From the NCBI GenBank assembly GCA_020628645.1, contig JAHDES010000015.1, positions 1 to 64,000 of the forward strand: 64,000 bases of DNA, given 5' to 3'. Position 1 is the stretch's first letter. Each line of letters opens with the position of its first letter. The DNA is from Saprospiraceae bacterium. Its GTDB lineage: Bacteria > Bacteroidota > Bacteroidia > Chitinophagales > Saprospiraceae. The translations under genes were made by a program, and so were the position numbers. Under the pieces are notes generated by a model. It was not told where the DNA came from. It did no database searches and worked only from the letters and a program-made list of their open reading frames with translations. This document shows positions 42,369-50,392 of the stretch, one piece after another.

Positions 42369-44450
42369 TTATTGATCAGGGCAACGTACTGAGAAAGTAT
42401 TGGCTGGCACATCTAAAATAGCGCCTTCTTCTACCGTGAGGGTATAACAACTGGCTGGGATCATGCCTACTTCCACCGTGCTTCCTGCTGGAATAATTAC
42501 CTCATTGCACTCATTTGGAATAGTACCCAAACTCCAGTTGGAGGCATTGTGCCAATCGGAATCTGTAGCAGTTAGTAACCAAGTATTAGTTGTGGTGATA
42601 TAACAATTGGGACAAGATTGGCAATCGGTCAAAACTTCAGCAGCAGAGTTACAACCAGTGAGATTACTCTCGATTTCATGCGACTTATTGGGATCGTTTA
42701 AAAAATCACATACGGCTTTAATACCACAGTAGGAGAGTGCTTCTGCATAGTAGATACTCAAATAATCACCATCAATGACTTGAAGATTTTCTAAAGCAGA
42801 AATATCACTCATACCATAGTTTTCATAGATGTAAACATCGCTACCAATATATTCGAGACGCTCCAAGCCATCGAGTGAAACTAGATTATAATAACAATAA
42901 TAAATTTCTAATAAGCCGCCTATTTTTTGGAGCGAGTTCAAGCCCTCCAAATTGACAAGAGGATCTATTTCTTCAATGTATAATGTACCACCAATGGAAT
43001 CTAAATTATTTAGCCCCATCAGATTGCTTATATTTAAGACTTCTAAACCTAAAGTTCCTTGCACATAATTGAGTTTGCTTAGCGAGGCAAGGGAACTCAA
43101 TCCTGTGCAATCTTCGATATATAACATTCCTCCAACAGTTCCCAAAGATTCACATCCCGTTGCCATATCAAGTTTATTACAGTTTTTGATATTAAAATCA
43201 TTTTCAACCATCGTAATATTCGTAAATCCATCAAGATTCAATAGTTCTGGATTGTTTTCAATATGAATATCATAACAAGTATGGAGTTCTTCCAAACCAA
43301 TAGTCGTGGTCAAAGAATCGTTTGTTTCGACATTGATAAAGCTGCCTATGGATTGGAGTTGGGTAAAGGGCATAAAATCTTTAATCCGTTTATTCTTACG
43401 AAAACGAAAAGATGAACCTATGGATATCAGATTATCCAATCCACCTAAATCAAGCAAATTATCATTGTTTTCAATAATTAATTTCTCTTGGATGATTTCA
43501 ATACAACTAAGGGTACTGATGGAAGTAATATCAGAAGTGATATTGCTTTCAAAAGGATAACCAATGGTCAATTTACCAACGGTATTGGTACAACCCGAAT
43601 TGGCAACAAAGGCATCTACTTCTGCTTGCGTTTTCAACCAAAAATCGGTAGCTCCTTGACAAGCTGAATAAATTTCTGTGGCAGAGGCACAGCCTGTTCC
43701 ATTGTTTTGAATAGAAATAATTCCTTGTTCATTGACGATGGCATCACAGATCGCTTCTATAGAACAATTGCTAAGTGACAGATTATTTTGGATAAATACG
43801 TTTTCTCCGATTTTTGGTAAATTGATTAATGCACTGATATCATTGAGCTGACTATTGTTTCGGAGGTCAAAATGAACCAAGCTATCTATTCCCTCTAAAC
43901 CATTCAAATTGAGTAATGAATGATTACTTTGAATGTTAAAGGAATTAATTTTAACGGATTCCATCCCTTGGAAGTTGACGATTTGAGGGATGCCAGCACA
44001 ACTGAAGTACCCAATCCCTTCTAATTTATCCAAGCCTGCAAAACTTGACAATACATCATTGTAGCCTATTTGCAATCGGTCAATATACTCGACATTACTA
44101 AGTCCTGTAAAATCAACCAAATTCGGATTTCTTGCGATGATAACATAACCACCTGTTTTGAGACTATCCAAACCTGTAAGATCAGTAAATAGATTATCAG
44201 AAATGAAGGCAAACTCTATATGCCGTAGATAAATGAGGGAATCCAAGTTGGTAATGTCTGTTACGCTATTGCCATCTGTATTGCCAATACGTAAATCTCC
44301 TATTAGGGAATCACAATTGGGATAATTCATTGGAAAAGCATCTACTTCTGCTTGTGTATTTAATCGTATAGTAGAAGTAGGACACTGACTAAATGAATAG
44401 CTCCAGTGGAACAGCGTGATGAGTAAAAGACTTATGAGTTTAGAATACAT
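42369..44450 (-). CDS. secreted leucine-rich-repeat protein, paralogue 1
   Basis: The 693-residue protein has a signal peptide (MYSKLISLLLITLFHWSYSF, then SQ). It contains two receptor-L-like leucine-rich-repeat domains, each beginning with a CxxxxxLxTQAEVDAF-type cap (about residues 23-260 and 268-610) and ending in a Cys-containing CSIEAICDAI or CGIKAVCDFL cap. Repeats follow the pattern L..I.G.L.I..N..L..L.GL..L. The last 80 residues (DWHNASNWSLGTIPNECNEV, then CYTLTVEEGAILDVP) form a beta module but no T9SS sorting domain, so how it is retained at the surface is unclear. It is about half identical to the next gene upstream and exactly the same length. Confidence 0.8.
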   Translation of the reverse strand: MYSKLISLLLITLFHWSYSFSQCPTSTIRLNTQAEVDAFPMNYPNCDSLIGDLRIGNTDGNSVTDITNLDSLIYLRHIEFAFISDNLFTDLTGLDSLKTGGYVIIARNPNLVDFTGLSNVEYIDRLQIGYNDVLSSFAGLDKLEGIGYFSCAGIPQIVNFQGMESVKINSFNIQSNHSLLNLNGLEGIDSLVHFDLRNNSQLNDISALINLPKIGENVFIQNNLSLSNCSIEAICDAIVNEQGIISIQNNGTGCASATEIYSACQGATDFWLKTQAEVDAFVANSGCTNTVGKLTIGYPFESNITSDITSISTLSCIEIIQEKLIIENNDNLLDLGGLDNLISIGSSFRFRKNKRIKDFMPFTQLQSIGSFINVETNDSLTTTIGLEELHTCYDIHIENNPELLNLDGFTNITMVENDFNIKNCNKLDMATGCESLGTVGGMLYIEDCTGLSSLASLSKLNYVQGTLGLEVLNISNLMGLNNLDSIGGTLYIEEIDPLVNLEGLNSLQKIGGLLEIYYCYYNLVSLDGLERLEYIGSDVYIYENYGMSDISALENLQVIDGDYLSIYYAEALSYCGIKAVCDFLNDPNKSHEIESNLTGCNSAAEVLTDCQSCPNCYITTTNTWLLTATDSDWHNASNWSLGTIPNECNEVIIPAGSTVEVGMIPASCYTLTVEEGAILDVPANTFSVRCPDQ

Positions 44451-44589
44451 GCTATGGTTATTTTCAATCTATGCCAAACAAAGACTGGTCTATGATGAAT
44501 AAAATAGACTAAGGTAGTTTACTGAATCTACCTTAAAAATTACTGATGAGAAGTGTATGACAAAGGTGAAAAAAAGAAGCTTTCAATGC

Positions 44590-44625
44590 TTGCAGTATTG
44601 TTTTTTTGAATTACACTATTGTTCA
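44590..44625. promoter_or_regulatory. conserved 36-base upstream block, copy in front of LRR paralogue 1
   Basis: The sequence TTGCAGTATTG, seven Ts, then GAATTACACTATTGTTCA matches the block at 47196-47231 at 33 of 36 positions. Surrounding bases, such as TTACTGATG and ACAAAG, are also conserved. Such conservation in non-coding DNA suggests a binding site or promoter part, but it may also simply be recent duplication. Confidence 0.5.
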
Positions 44626-44704
44626 AATATTTGTAAATCAATAGATTATGTCTATCCTTTGGTGATATAAAAATCGTTAAAGGATAGACACTTGACAATT
44701 TTAT

Positions 44705-44814
44705 TTATTCTTCTTTTGCGGCTAATTGAGTTTGAACGTTTTGAAGTTCTTCAATTTCTGTAACTTGTTTTTAAGCGTATTAATTATTTCATTTTGTATC
44801 GCTATGTTTTGTTG
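44705..44814 (-). pseudogene. decayed C-terminal coiled coil of an S74-type surface protein
   Basis: On the minus strand the sequence reads QQNIAIQNEIINTLK. After a one-base frameshift it reads KQVTEIEELQNVQTQLAAKEE and then a stop. This is the kind of Gln/Glu-rich coiled coil that ends S74 chaperone proteins, such as the intact one at 40648-42258. A stop precedes it and no other part of the domain remains. It is read as a remnant left by a deletion or duplication. Confidence 0.4.
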
Positions 44815-44880
44815 TTAAGACTATACATTAGTCAGTAATAATGATTGTTTCTTAAGTAAGATGAAGAAAAAGTGTATACC

Positions 44881-46962
44881 TTAGTCTAGAGGATTGATGG
44901 TTAATACTTCTGAAGGAACATCAAATACGGCTCCTTCTTCCACCGTCAATGTATAACAATTAGCAGGTGCATTACTGATAAGGACGTCGCTTCCTGTAGG
45001 AATGATCACTTCATGACAAGTAGACGGGACAAGTTCTAGACTCCAATTGGCGGGGTTGTGCCAATCCGTATCGATGGCAGAATTGACGAGCCATGTATTA
45101 GCAATTGTGGCACAACAGCCCGAACAGGTTTGGCATTCTGCAAGAATTTCTTCTATTGAATTACAACCTGGTAAATTAAATCCAACATCATACGTTTTTG
45201 TTGGATCATTTAAAAAGTTACAGATCGGTTCGATACTACAGTTGGAAAGCGATTCACATTCATCAATTACAATATAATCGCCTTCTATGGCTTCTAAGTT
45301 ACTTAATGCTGAAATATCATTTAAGGCATAATTTTCTTCTAGATATAATACATCACCAATGTATAATAAATTTTCTAAACCGTTGAAATTGATTAAATTA
45401 TAATAGCAATAGTAGATTTCAAAAGAGGTGCCGATCCGTTTTAAAGCATTAAGACCTTGCATATTGACTAAAAACTCCAATTCCTCGATATAAAAATATC
45501 CACCAATAAACTCCAAATTATTCATTCCTGAGAAATTAGTGATTCCTATGTAATAAAAATAAAAATTGTCCCCAACGAATTTAAGCTCTCTCAAGGAAGC
45601 GAGTGAAGTAAGATTAGGACAATCGTATAAGATAAATTCTCCTCGTATAAATCGTAAGGACTCCAAACCTGTATCAAGATTAAGTAAGCCCATTTCATTG
45701 AGTTCTAAGGAAAGAATAATGGATTGTATATTGGTAAATCCATCAACATCTTCTAATTTGGGGTTGTTTTCCATAAAAATCCCATAAGCGAAAGAGATTC
45801 CTTCAAAACCAGTTGTTGAAACCAAAGAATCATTGTTGATAATTTGAAAATTTCCTCCAACTGAAGTGACTTGATCTAATGGCGTAAAGTTCTTGACTCT
45901 TTTATTTTCGTTAAAGCGAAAAGATTTTGCAATAGATTTTACATCATCTAAACCCGATAAGGAAGACAAAGAGTCATTGTTTTCAACTACCAAATGTCCC
46001 GTAATAAATTCAAGACAATCTAAGTTATCAATGGTTTTGATATTAGAGGTCACATTGGTTTGGAAGGGGAGACCAATAATTAGATTATCTACGGTATTGA
46101 TACAGCCATTATTGGTTTTAAAATCGTCAATTTCTTCTTGCGTTGTTAGCCAATAATCGTCAGCTCCTAAACAATTATTAAACACTACAGGAGCAGATTC
46201 ACATCCTGTTCCATTTCCAAAGATGGTGATATTACCCTGTGTTTCGACAATAGCATCACAAATCGCTTCTACTGAACAATTACTTAAGGCTGGATTATTA
46301 AAAATTTTGACATTATCATCAATTTGTAAGACATTGTTGAGCGCACTAATATCATTGAGTACATTATTATTATTAAGCGTTATACTGGTTAAACTGTCTA
46401 CTCCTTCCAATCCACTGAGATTAAGGAGGGCAGGGGCATAACTAACTTGAATATTTTTAACTTTAGTAGATTCTAGTCCTTGAAAATTTACTAATTCTGG
46501 ATTTTCACTAGAATCTAGGTTTTTTACAAACTCTAAACTTTCAAAACCATTGAAATTGGGTAAGATGTCATTATTGTTAACACTAAACGAGCGGATATGG
46601 CTCAAGGAATCTGCCCCTTCAAAACTGCTAATCATTGGATTACTCACCACGACAAACTGATCAGCTGTTTTTAAGCTGTCCAAGCCTGTTAAATTTTCTA
46701 TTTGAGTACTTGCGATGAAAAAAAGCTGCGCATGACGAAGATAGGTCATGGAATCTAAATTGGTAATATCCGTTAAAGTTGTTTGTGATGGATCGCCAAT
46801 AAATAAGTCTACAGTAATGGAATCACAATTGGGATACAGCGTTGGGAAATTATCCACTTCTGCTTGTGAACCAAGGATAATTTCAGCAGTTGGACATTGA
46901 CTAAATAAATAAGTTGAATTTAATAGCAATAAGAGACAAAGACGGAAGACTTTAGAATACAT
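44881..46962 (-). CDS. secreted leucine-rich-repeat protein, paralogue 2
   Basis: The 693-residue protein has a signal peptide (MYSKVFRLCLLLLLNSTYLF, then SQ) and the same two LRR domains, caps and C-terminal module (DWHNPANWSLELVPSTCHEV, CYTLTVEEGAVFDVP) as paralogue 1. The conserved order of caps and module and the equal length show a whole-gene duplication. It lacks a T9SS sorting domain. The leader carries copy 2 of the 101-base element, which moves the conserved 36-base block away from the start by about 107 bases compared with paralogue 1. Expression of this copy may therefore differ. Confidence 0.8.
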   Translation of the reverse strand: MYSKVFRLCLLLLLNSTYLFSQCPTAEIILGSQAEVDNFPTLYPNCDSITVDLFIGDPSQTTLTDITNLDSMTYLRHAQLFFIASTQIENLTGLDSLKTADQFVVVSNPMISSFEGADSLSHIRSFSVNNNDILPNFNGFESLEFVKNLDSSENPELVNFQGLESTKVKNIQVSYAPALLNLSGLEGVDSLTSITLNNNNVLNDISALNNVLQIDDNVKIFNNPALSNCSVEAICDAIVETQGNITIFGNGTGCESAPVVFNNCLGADDYWLTTQEEIDDFKTNNGCINTVDNLIIGLPFQTNVTSNIKTIDNLDCLEFITGHLVVENNDSLSSLSGLDDVKSIAKSFRFNENKRVKNFTPLDQVTSVGGNFQIINNDSLVSTTGFEGISFAYGIFMENNPKLEDVDGFTNIQSIILSLELNEMGLLNLDTGLESLRFIRGEFILYDCPNLTSLASLRELKFVGDNFYFYYIGITNFSGMNNLEFIGGYFYIEELEFLVNMQGLNALKRIGTSFEIYYCYYNLINFNGLENLLYIGDVLYLEENYALNDISALSNLEAIEGDYIVIDECESLSNCSIEPICNFLNDPTKTYDVGFNLPGCNSIEEILAECQTCSGCCATIANTWLVNSAIDTDWHNPANWSLELVPSTCHEVIIPTGSDVLISNAPANCYTLTVEEGAVFDVPSEVLTINPLD

Positions 46963-47024
46963 GGTATGGTTATTTTAGGTTATTTGGTAGAATAAGCCTA
47001 GCCTATTGAATTACAAAATAGGCG

Positions 47025-47131
47025 TAATACCGACTTGATTAATTCATTTCGTATATATTAGAATGAATCAAGTACGGCATTATACTTTTAAGGTATACTT
47101 TCTACGAAAGCATTTATTCAATTTCGTATAA
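47025..47131. mobile_element. 101-base miniature inverted-repeat element, copy 2, with TAA duplication
   Basis: The core is 47028-47128 (101 bases) with TAA on each side. It starts TACCGACTTGATT with TTTCGTATAT at 21-30, has CGGCATTATAC in the middle, and ends TACGAAAGCATTTATTC then AATTTCGTA. The same landmarks occur in copy 1. The corresponding place in front of paralogue 1 (AAAATAGACTAAGGTAGTTT, 44501-44520) has a single TAA and no element, against AAAATAGGCG-TAA-element-TAA-GTAGTTT here. Confidence 0.85.
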
Positions 47132-47195
47132 GTAGTTTGATACACTTACTGATGGGAATTGTACTACAAAGATGAATTAAAGACAAACATAATAT

Positions 47196-47231
47196 TTGCA
47201 ATATTGTTTTTTTGTTTTACACTATTGTTCA
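47196..47231. promoter_or_regulatory. conserved 36-base upstream block, copy in front of LRR paralogue 2
   Basis: TTGCAATATTG, seven Ts, then GTTTTACACTATTGTTCA is 33/36 identical to the block upstream of paralogue 1. It ends 39 bases before the stop codon of the hybrid sensor gene, whose AraC domain is one candidate for the binding protein. Confidence 0.5.
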
Positions 47232-47269
47232 CTAATGCAGAAAACAAATTTTCACCCAAAAAGTGAAGT

Positions 47270-50194
47270 CTAATTCGTTCTTATTTGACTGGGCGCAACA
47301 CCAAATTCTTCGGTAAAATATCGAGAGAAGTGGGAAGAATGTTTAAAGCCGACTTCATAGGCAACTTGTGTGATAGGAAGCTCGGTGGTTTCTAAAATTT
47401 CTTTTGCTTTTTGAAGACGAATCATTCGTACGACTAAGGAGGTGGACTTTCCCGTGAGTGCTTTTATCTTATTGTGGACTTGCGTACGACTCATTAATAA
47501 TGCTTTACACAATTGAGGAATACCAAAATTATCATTGTCAATATTTTTAATTACAATGTCTCGGACTTTTGTGATGAAATCATCTTCAATTGTTTTTTTA
47601 GCAACTTTTTTGCTGCTTTGAAAATTACTATAGCGTGCTTGTAATTTGCGGCGATTTTCTAAAAGATTGAATAAATTTAGACGTAATTCTTCCTTATTGA
47701 ACGGTTTGGCAAGATAAACATCTGCTCCTTGAGACAAACCTTTTAATTTGGATTCAATGTCTGCTCTTCCTGTTAATAATACAATTGGAATATGACTGCT
47801 TCGTTCATCTGTTTTTAACGTTTGACAAACATCAAATCCATCTCGAAGGGGCATCATTACATCACTTACAATTAAATCAGGAATTCGTTCGAGTGCTTGA
47901 TCAATGCCTTCTTGCCCATTTTGGGCAAAGAAGAGTTGATAGTCATTTTTTAAACAAGCTTTAAGATAATGTGCTACATCTGCATTGTCTTCAATGATTA
48001 ATACAGAAGGCAAATCTGTTTGCTGAGGCACTATTTCTTCAGTAGAGGTAGCATTGTCTGTTGCAATAGGTGTTGAAGTGATAATAGAGTCACTATTCGT
48101 CTCAATTTCCTCATTGAAAGGAGCAAGATTAGAAATGGGGAGTTGTAAAGAAAAGGTTGTACCTTTTCCAACTTGGCTATCCACTTGGATGTTGCCATTC
48201 ATTAATTTGGTAAATTCTTTAACAATGGTTAATCCTATACCCGTACCACTTTGGGATTGGATAGCTGAATCTAGATGGGTATCTACTTGATAATATTGAT
48301 CAAAAATATAAGCTAATTTTTCTTCGGGGATACCTTTACCTGTATCACTTACTGTAATCTCAATTTGTTTAGCCGAAACTTGTTTTACACCAAGGCTGAT
48401 TTGACCATTTTCAGGGGTGAATTTAATGGCATTGGATAGTAGATTAGTAATGATACGGCCTAACTTATCGGCATCATAATCCATAATGATTGCTTCATCT
48501 GGAGCTTGAAATTGAAGATTAATTTTTTTGGATTGTGCATAAGAATGAAAAGAATCTGTGAGATAACTCAAAAATCGAATAATATCGCCTTGATGTAGAA
48601 GCAGTGGCATTGCACCAGATTCGATTTTTCTTAAATCCAGCATTTGATTGACCAAATCTAATAATTGATTGGTATTGGATTTAATGATGTTTTTATTTTG
48701 ATCATTCCCCTTCATCATATCCGTTAAGCCTGCAATCACAGTTAAAGGAGTACGAAATTCATGGGTGATGTTTGTATATAAATTAGTTTTTACTTTATCT
48801 AAGTCTTGTAGTTTTTCATTGGCAGCATCGAGTTTTATCTTTTCTACTTCAATAATTTTTTTCTGTTGACGGGTGACGACAAATCGATTATAAATCACGC
48901 CTCCCAATAATAAAGTCAATAACAAGCCTCCAAAGAGAAAATAGTTAATATTCCTTCGACGTTTATTTTCTGAAATTTGAATGGCTAATTGTGCTGCATT
49001 TTCTATGCTATCTTGTATGGTTTTAAAACGGTATTCTTCTCGATAGAGATTTTGGGTGTTTTCTTCATTTTGTAAACTATCCGTGATTGTTTTTACGATT
49101 TCGTAATTCTGTAATGCTTGATCGTAATTACCAACTTTTTTATACCCTTTATACAAGCAATCGCAAGCAGTTTGGCGGAGAGAAAAAGGCTCTATTCTTT
49201 CAGCTATTTGAAGGGCTTCTTTACAGAGGTTAATACCTTGTTGATACTTTTGTTGTGCGATATTAAATTCTCCAAATTGTGTAAGAAGGAAAAAAAGTCT
49301 GCGATTATTCTGTACTTGTCGAGCAGCATCTATACTTTTTGTATAATAAATTCTTGCTTTTGAGAATTCTTGTTTTTTAACGGCCCAATTGGCTAGGGCT
49401 TCATACGCCATACCAATCCCTAAAGTGTAATTATTGGATTGGCTAATGGATAATGCTTCGCTGGCTTTCTCAAAAGCTTTGTCTAATTCATTAATTAAGA
49501 CATAATTATTACTAATATTGGTAAGATTGATAACCATATTGAGCGGAGAACTACCATCTCTTTGTCGAATGGCTAGACTTCGTTCATAATAGTTGAGCGC
49601 TTTTTCTGTTTCGCCTTGCTTTTCAAACAACAATCCAATATTATTAACTATGGCGGCTTCTGCATATTTTTTCTCTACATCTTGTTGAATATCTAAGCAT
49701 TGATGATAATAATAAATGGCTTTTTTATAATCATTAAGGTTTGTATAAACATTGCCTATATCGTTTAATACAGCTATTGATTGTCGAATATTATGGAGCT
49801 CTTTAAATATTTGAAGGGCTTTAGTTGAATTTTCAATGGCTTTATCATATTGATCTTTGGCGATATATACTTTTCCTAATAAACTATGCGCTCTTCCTTT
49901 TTCATATAAAATATCTTTTTTTTCTGCCTCCCTCTGATGCATTTGTGCAAAATATAGTGCAGAATCAGGCTGCGAATCCAGATAACCATAATAGGCTACT
50001 CCATACAAGGCTTTGAAACGAAAGGTATCGAGACGGGTCTCATCATGCCAAACGGACCACAATGAATCAATGTTAACTTGTGCAATTCCCCAGATCGGTA
50101 AAAAAATAAGAAGTATACAACAACTAAGGTGCTTCAAAAGAACTAATTTAGTTAATGACGTAAGTAAAGTAGTTGGAAAAGAATCCTTTTCCAA
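47270..50194 (-). CDS. hybrid two-component regulator (TPR-kinase-receiver-AraC)
   Basis: The 974-residue protein combines several modules. An N-terminal signal/anchor is followed by a TPR array (about residues 70-385) and a membrane helix (417-435). The HisKA domain has His478 in NITHEFRTPLT, and the HATPase has the N box NLLSNAIKFTP and G boxes SDTGKGIPEE and GTGIGL. The receiver domain has phospho-acceptor Asp778 in DLIVSDVMMP and Lys in LAKPF. The AraC-type DNA-binding domain is at about 875-974 (ITQVAYEVGFKHSSHFSRYF). The start is TTG at 50194: a stop lies upstream in frame and no other Met precedes the signal. It has its own consensus promoter. Targets are unknown; the adjacent LRR genes are candidates. 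Confidence 0.9.
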   Translation of the reverse strand: MEKDSFPTTLLTSLTKLVLLKHLSCCILLIFLPIWGIAQVNIDSLWSVWHDETRLDTFRFKALYGVAYYGYLDSQPDSALYFAQMHQREAEKKDILYEKGRAHSLLGKVYIAKDQYDKAIENSTKALQIFKELHNIRQSIAVLNDIGNVYTNLNDYKKAIYYYHQCLDIQQDVEKKYAEAAIVNNIGLLFEKQGETEKALNYYERSLAIRQRDGSSPLNMVINLTNISNNYVLINELDKAFEKASEALSISQSNNYTLGIGMAYEALANWAVKKQEFSKARIYYTKSIDAARQVQNNRRLFFLLTQFGEFNIAQQKYQQGINLCKEALQIAERIEPFSLRQTACDCLYKGYKKVGNYDQALQNYEIVKTITDSLQNEENTQNLYREEYRFKTIQDSIENAAQLAIQISENKRRRNINYFLFGGLLLTLLLGGVIYNRFVVTRQQKKIIEVEKIKLDAANEKLQDLDKVKTNLYTNITHEFRTPLTVIAGLTDMMKGNDQNKNIIKSNTNQLLDLVNQMLDLRKIESGAMPLLLHQGDIIRFLSYLTDSFHSYAQSKKINLQFQAPDEAIIMDYDADKLGRIITNLLSNAIKFTPENGQISLGVKQVSAKQIEITVSDTGKGIPEEKLAYIFDQYYQVDTHLDSAIQSQSGTGIGLTIVKEFTKLMNGNIQVDSQVGKGTTFSLQLPISNLAPFNEEIETNSDSIITSTPIATDNATSTEEIVPQQTDLPSVLIIEDNADVAHYLKACLKNDYQLFFAQNGQEGIDQALERIPDLIVSDVMMPLRDGFDVCQTLKTDERSSHIPIVLLTGRADIESKLKGLSQGADVYLAKPFNKEELRLNLFNLLENRRKLQARYSNFQSSKKVAKKTIEDDFITKVRDIVIKNIDNDNFGIPQLCKALLMSRTQVHNKIKALTGKSTSLVVRMIRLQKAKEILETTELPITQVAYEVGFKHSSHFSRYFTEEFGVAPSQIRTN

Positions 50195-50263
50195 AGTTGA
50201 ATTACAGTAGGTTGGGTATACTTAAGACAGTTTTAGTAGAAAATGTCTTACCGAAAGATATTT

Positions 50264-50295
50264 CAAATATAAATGATAGTATAAGGTAAAGCAAA
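50264..50295 (-). promoter_or_regulatory. promoter of the hybrid sensor gene
   Basis: On the minus strand TTTG (50295-50292), 20 bases, then TATATTTG (50271-50264): both elements match the Bacteroidota consensus exactly with ideal spacing. The start codon is about 70 bases downstream. Confidence 0.75.
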
Positions 50296-50337
50296 TTCTT
50301 CTGCTTGGATTATTAAACGATTTATAAAAGGTAAAAC

Positions 50338-50373
50338 AAAAAGCCCCCAATTCTGTCACAAAGAATTGGGGGC
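50338..50373 (-). terminator. intrinsic terminator after the T9SS cohesin/dockerin-like gene
   Basis: GCCCCCAATTCT (50343-50354) pairs perfectly with AGAATTGGGGGC (50362-50373), with a 7-base loop. On the minus strand a TTTTTG tract follows. It lies 20 bases after the stop codon at 50393. Confidence 0.88.
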
Positions 50374-50392
50374 GAATAGAGAGGTTTAGTAA

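Larger units (their letters stand above)
44451..44880. other. 430-base region between the LRR paralogues
   Basis: It holds the leader of LRR paralogue 1 with a 36-base upstream block shared with paralogue 2 (44590-44625). It also holds the single TAA (44510-44512) that marks the empty site of the 101-base element, and the decayed 3' end of an S74-type gene (44705-44814). Confidence 0.7.
46963..47269. other. 307-base region between LRR paralogue 2 and the hybrid sensor gene
   Basis: It holds copy 2 of the 101-base element (47025-47131) and the conserved 36-base block (47196-47231). No gene was seen. Confidence 0.7.
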
